In this document: in pieces, positions 62,238 to 64,000 of the stretch | Numbering within the stretch: position 1 is the stretch's first letter | Layout: each line of letters begins with the position of its first letter | Assembly (NCBI GenBank): GCA_003249255.1 | Contig: QKJP01000031.1 | Location: 124,001-188,000, forward strand | Origin: Bacteroidales bacterium | GTDB taxonomy: Bacteria; Bacteroidota; Bacteroidia; Bacteroidales; Marinilabiliaceae | Direction: 5' to 3' | Length of the DNA: 64,000 nucleotides | Program-made: the position numbers and the translations under genes | The notes under the pieces: generated by a model | What the model was told of the DNA's origin: nothing | Databases searched by the model: none | What the model saw: the letters and a program-made list of their open reading frames with translations, nothing else

Positions 62238-63971
62238 ATGAAAAACCTTATTCACATCCTTTTCGTTTTTCATTGTCTATTAATTTCAGCACAATACAAC
62301 ACTTACCATGTAACCATTAACGGAACTGACAATGGCAAGGGCACGTTAAACTCTCCATTAAGCTTACAAGCAGCCTTAAACCAACCCTCATTCATTTTAC
62401 CGGGAGACACTATTCTGATACACGATGGGACATACAGAGGTAATTTCGAAAGTGAGTTAAAAGGTTCTGAAAGTGCATTTATAACGGTTAAAAATTACAA
62501 TCGGGATCAAGTAATTCTTGATGGTAATATTGCCATTGACCCTAGCCGTGCACTTACTATAAATGGGGCATACACGATCTATAGAAACCTCATCATAACA
62601 AATTCCACACCTTTTAGAGATGCGAGTCAACCAAACTTCCAATCTACATCAGGCATACGCATTTATGGGCATCATGTAAAATGCATTAACCTCATCGTAC
62701 ATAATAATCCGGGCACTGGCATAGGATTTTGGACAAGTGCAATTGATTCCGAAATATATGGATGCATTATCTTTCATAATGGATACCAAGGCGGGGACAG
62801 AGGACATGGGCATGGCATTTATACACAAAATAAAACTGGAACTAAAAAAATATATGATAACATTATCTTTTCGGGTTTTCAATATGGCATACATGCCTAT
62901 ACCGAGAGCGGAGACATTGAAGGTTTTGATATTCAGGGAAATATTTGCTTCAACAATGGAATTTTACAAGAAGGAGGTAATCTTAAAGCCAATATTCTTA
63001 TTGGTGGTAAACAGCCGGTTGATCGATTAAACATTAGCCATAACCATTTTTTTCATGATTTAAACAAAAGTGGAAACAACCTAGATTTGGGTTATTCGGT
63101 TGATAATTATTCTGCTAATGTATCAAGTAATCATATTGTTGGGGGAAGATACACTTGCGAATTCCTAAACTTTGATGCGATCAGTTTTGAAAACAACCTT
63201 ATTGTTTCTGAAAAAACATTGGTAAAACTAACTGATGCGAACCACAAAGCGCCTGCATACAAATGGAATAATAACAAATATTTTTCAACATCTAGCGCTG
63301 GGTTTGATGACGAAACATTTAACAATTGGCAAAACACCTATGGATTTGATCTTAAAAGCTCTTCATCTGACGATTTACCAGAGGTAAATGAAGTTATTAT
63401 AAGGGCTAATAAGTACGTTAATGGAAGAGCTCATCTTATTATTTACAATTGGGAAGGTTTATCGGAAATGCGAGTGGATTTATCGTCGGCGCTTAAAGCC
63501 GGTGAATCTTTCAAAATAATTGATGTTCAAAACCTTTGGGGTACTCCTGTAATGGAAGGATATTATGATGGTAGCCTACAAACAATTCCATTGGGTCAAA
63601 CTGAAATTACAATACCAAAGGGCATTGTTCCCACTATACCTGAACATACACCGGAAATATTTAACGTTTATCTGATTACTTCTGACCGAGATCATTTCAC
63701 AGGTAAAATGGATTATTCAAGTAATGATTTTGAATGTAAACTCAAACAAAGTGATCAAAATATCATTATCACTCTTGACGATTACAAAAGCAATGAACCT
63801 GTTGATATTAAAATATTTGACCTATCAGGCAAACTAATGGATCATCAAAGTTTTGATCCCATGGATAATACCGAATTTAAAATCAATATCTATCATTATG
63901 AGCAGGGACTTTACATCATGGAATTAAGATATGAAGATAAAATATGCACGAAAAAGTTCGTCATTTCCTAA
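62238..63971 (+). CDS. Secreted right-handed beta-helix protein with T9SS sorting domain
   Basis: A 577-residue protein. Signal peptide MKNLIHILFVFHCLLISAQ. Beta-helix from about 20 to 380, with the opening YHVTINGTDNGKGTLNSPL and the motif GDRGHGHGIYTQNKTG. Then the small domain NKYVNGRAHLIIYNWEG with VDLSSALKAGESF, and a single C-terminal T9SS type A sorting domain (about 495-577: DIKIFDLSGKLMDHQSF, YEQGLYIMELRY, KKFVIS). It matches the N-terminal about 490 residues of the 33460 protein in domain order and motifs but lacks the tandem modules. Likely a surface or secreted lyase, epimerase or binding protein for a polysaccharide. Confidence 0.85.
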   Translation: MKNLIHILFVFHCLLISAQYNTYHVTINGTDNGKGTLNSPLSLQAALNQPSFILPGDTILIHDGTYRGNFESELKGSESAFITVKNYNRDQVILDGNIAIDPSRALTINGAYTIYRNLIITNSTPFRDASQPNFQSTSGIRIYGHHVKCINLIVHNNPGTGIGFWTSAIDSEIYGCIIFHNGYQGGDRGHGHGIYTQNKTGTKKIYDNIIFSGFQYGIHAYTESGDIEGFDIQGNICFNNGILQEGGNLKANILIGGKQPVDRLNISHNHFFHDLNKSGNNLDLGYSVDNYSANVSSNHIVGGRYTCEFLNFDAISFENNLIVSEKTLVKLTDANHKAPAYKWNNNKYFSTSSAGFDDETFNNWQNTYGFDLKSSSSDDLPEVNEVIIRANKYVNGRAHLIIYNWEGLSEMRVDLSSALKAGESFKIIDVQNLWGTPVMEGYYDGSLQTIPLGQTEITIPKGIVPTIPEHTPEIFNVYLITSDRDHFTGKMDYSSNDFECKLKQSDQNIIITLDDYKSNEPVDIKIFDLSGKLMDHQSFDPMDNTEFKINIYHYEQGLYIMELRYEDKICTKKFVIS

Positions 63972-64000
63972 TTCGTTATGATAACCCGATTAAAACCTAG

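Noticed and set aside
1-64000. CRISPR arrays, prophage, integrase or transposase genes
   Set aside because: Looked for regular spaced repeats and typical proteins on both strands; none were seen.

Overview
The window is low-GC bacterial DNA that reads as Bacteroidota, most plausibly a marine gliding-type lineage (Marinilabiliales or relatives; this rank is inference). Supporting signs are: promoters of the Bacteroidota form TTTG-N19-21-TAnnTTTG; type IX secretion (T9SS) C-terminal sorting domains; a PKD/Ig-like adhesin with Cys-pair modules; DUF4199 and DUF2061 membrane proteins; and a single-chain Wzc tyrosine kinase.

Layout. 1-3000: the 5' part of a large secreted repeat protein that runs off the left edge. 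3.5-16 kb: an assimilatory sulfur region, with a siroheme enzyme (CobA-HemD fusion), DUF2061 protein, sulfite reductase CysI and CysJ, cysteine synthase CysK, a cysteine-free Rrf2 regulator, and an O-acetylhomoserine sulfhydrylase-type enzyme next to an outer-membrane barrel. A fic gene broken by one in-frame amber codon sits inside this region between two copies of a 19-bp repeat. 16.2-27.2 kb: housekeeping genes, namely miaA, a methyltransferase and GT2 pair, an SRP RNA plus four tRNAs behind one strong promoter, a YrdC/YciO-family gene, the Trk potassium system and ComEC.

27.3-33.2 kb: a small cassette combining an AMP-forming acyl ligase, a NAD-synthase-like amide ligase, an AsnB-type amidotransferase, an acyl carrier protein and an SGNH-like lipoprotein. 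It resembles the acyl/amide cassettes of exopolysaccharide loci. 38.6-61.7 kb: a long, tightly packed minus-strand capsule/exopolysaccharide operon containing flippase, polymerase, export lipoprotein, tyrosine kinase, initiating phosphoglycosyltransferase with its dehydratase and aminotransferase, at least five glycosyltransferases, an MBOAT/SGNH O-acyl pair, a CapK-like adenylate-former, a deacetylase-like protein, a kinase-fold protein and an alkaline-phosphatase-superfamily enzyme with Thr at the nucleophile position.

The capsule operon is bracketed by two plus-strand paralogues, secreted right-handed beta-helix proteins with T9SS tails (33460-38424 and 62238-63971). The first is the most unusual object in the window: its last about 1060 residues are twelve tandem modules of about 88 residues. 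The last is a recognisable T9SS sorting domain and the preceding eleven look like diverged copies of it. The natural model is that the operon makes and decorates a surface polysaccharide, and that the two beta-helix proteins are exported by T9SS to bind, trim or anchor it.
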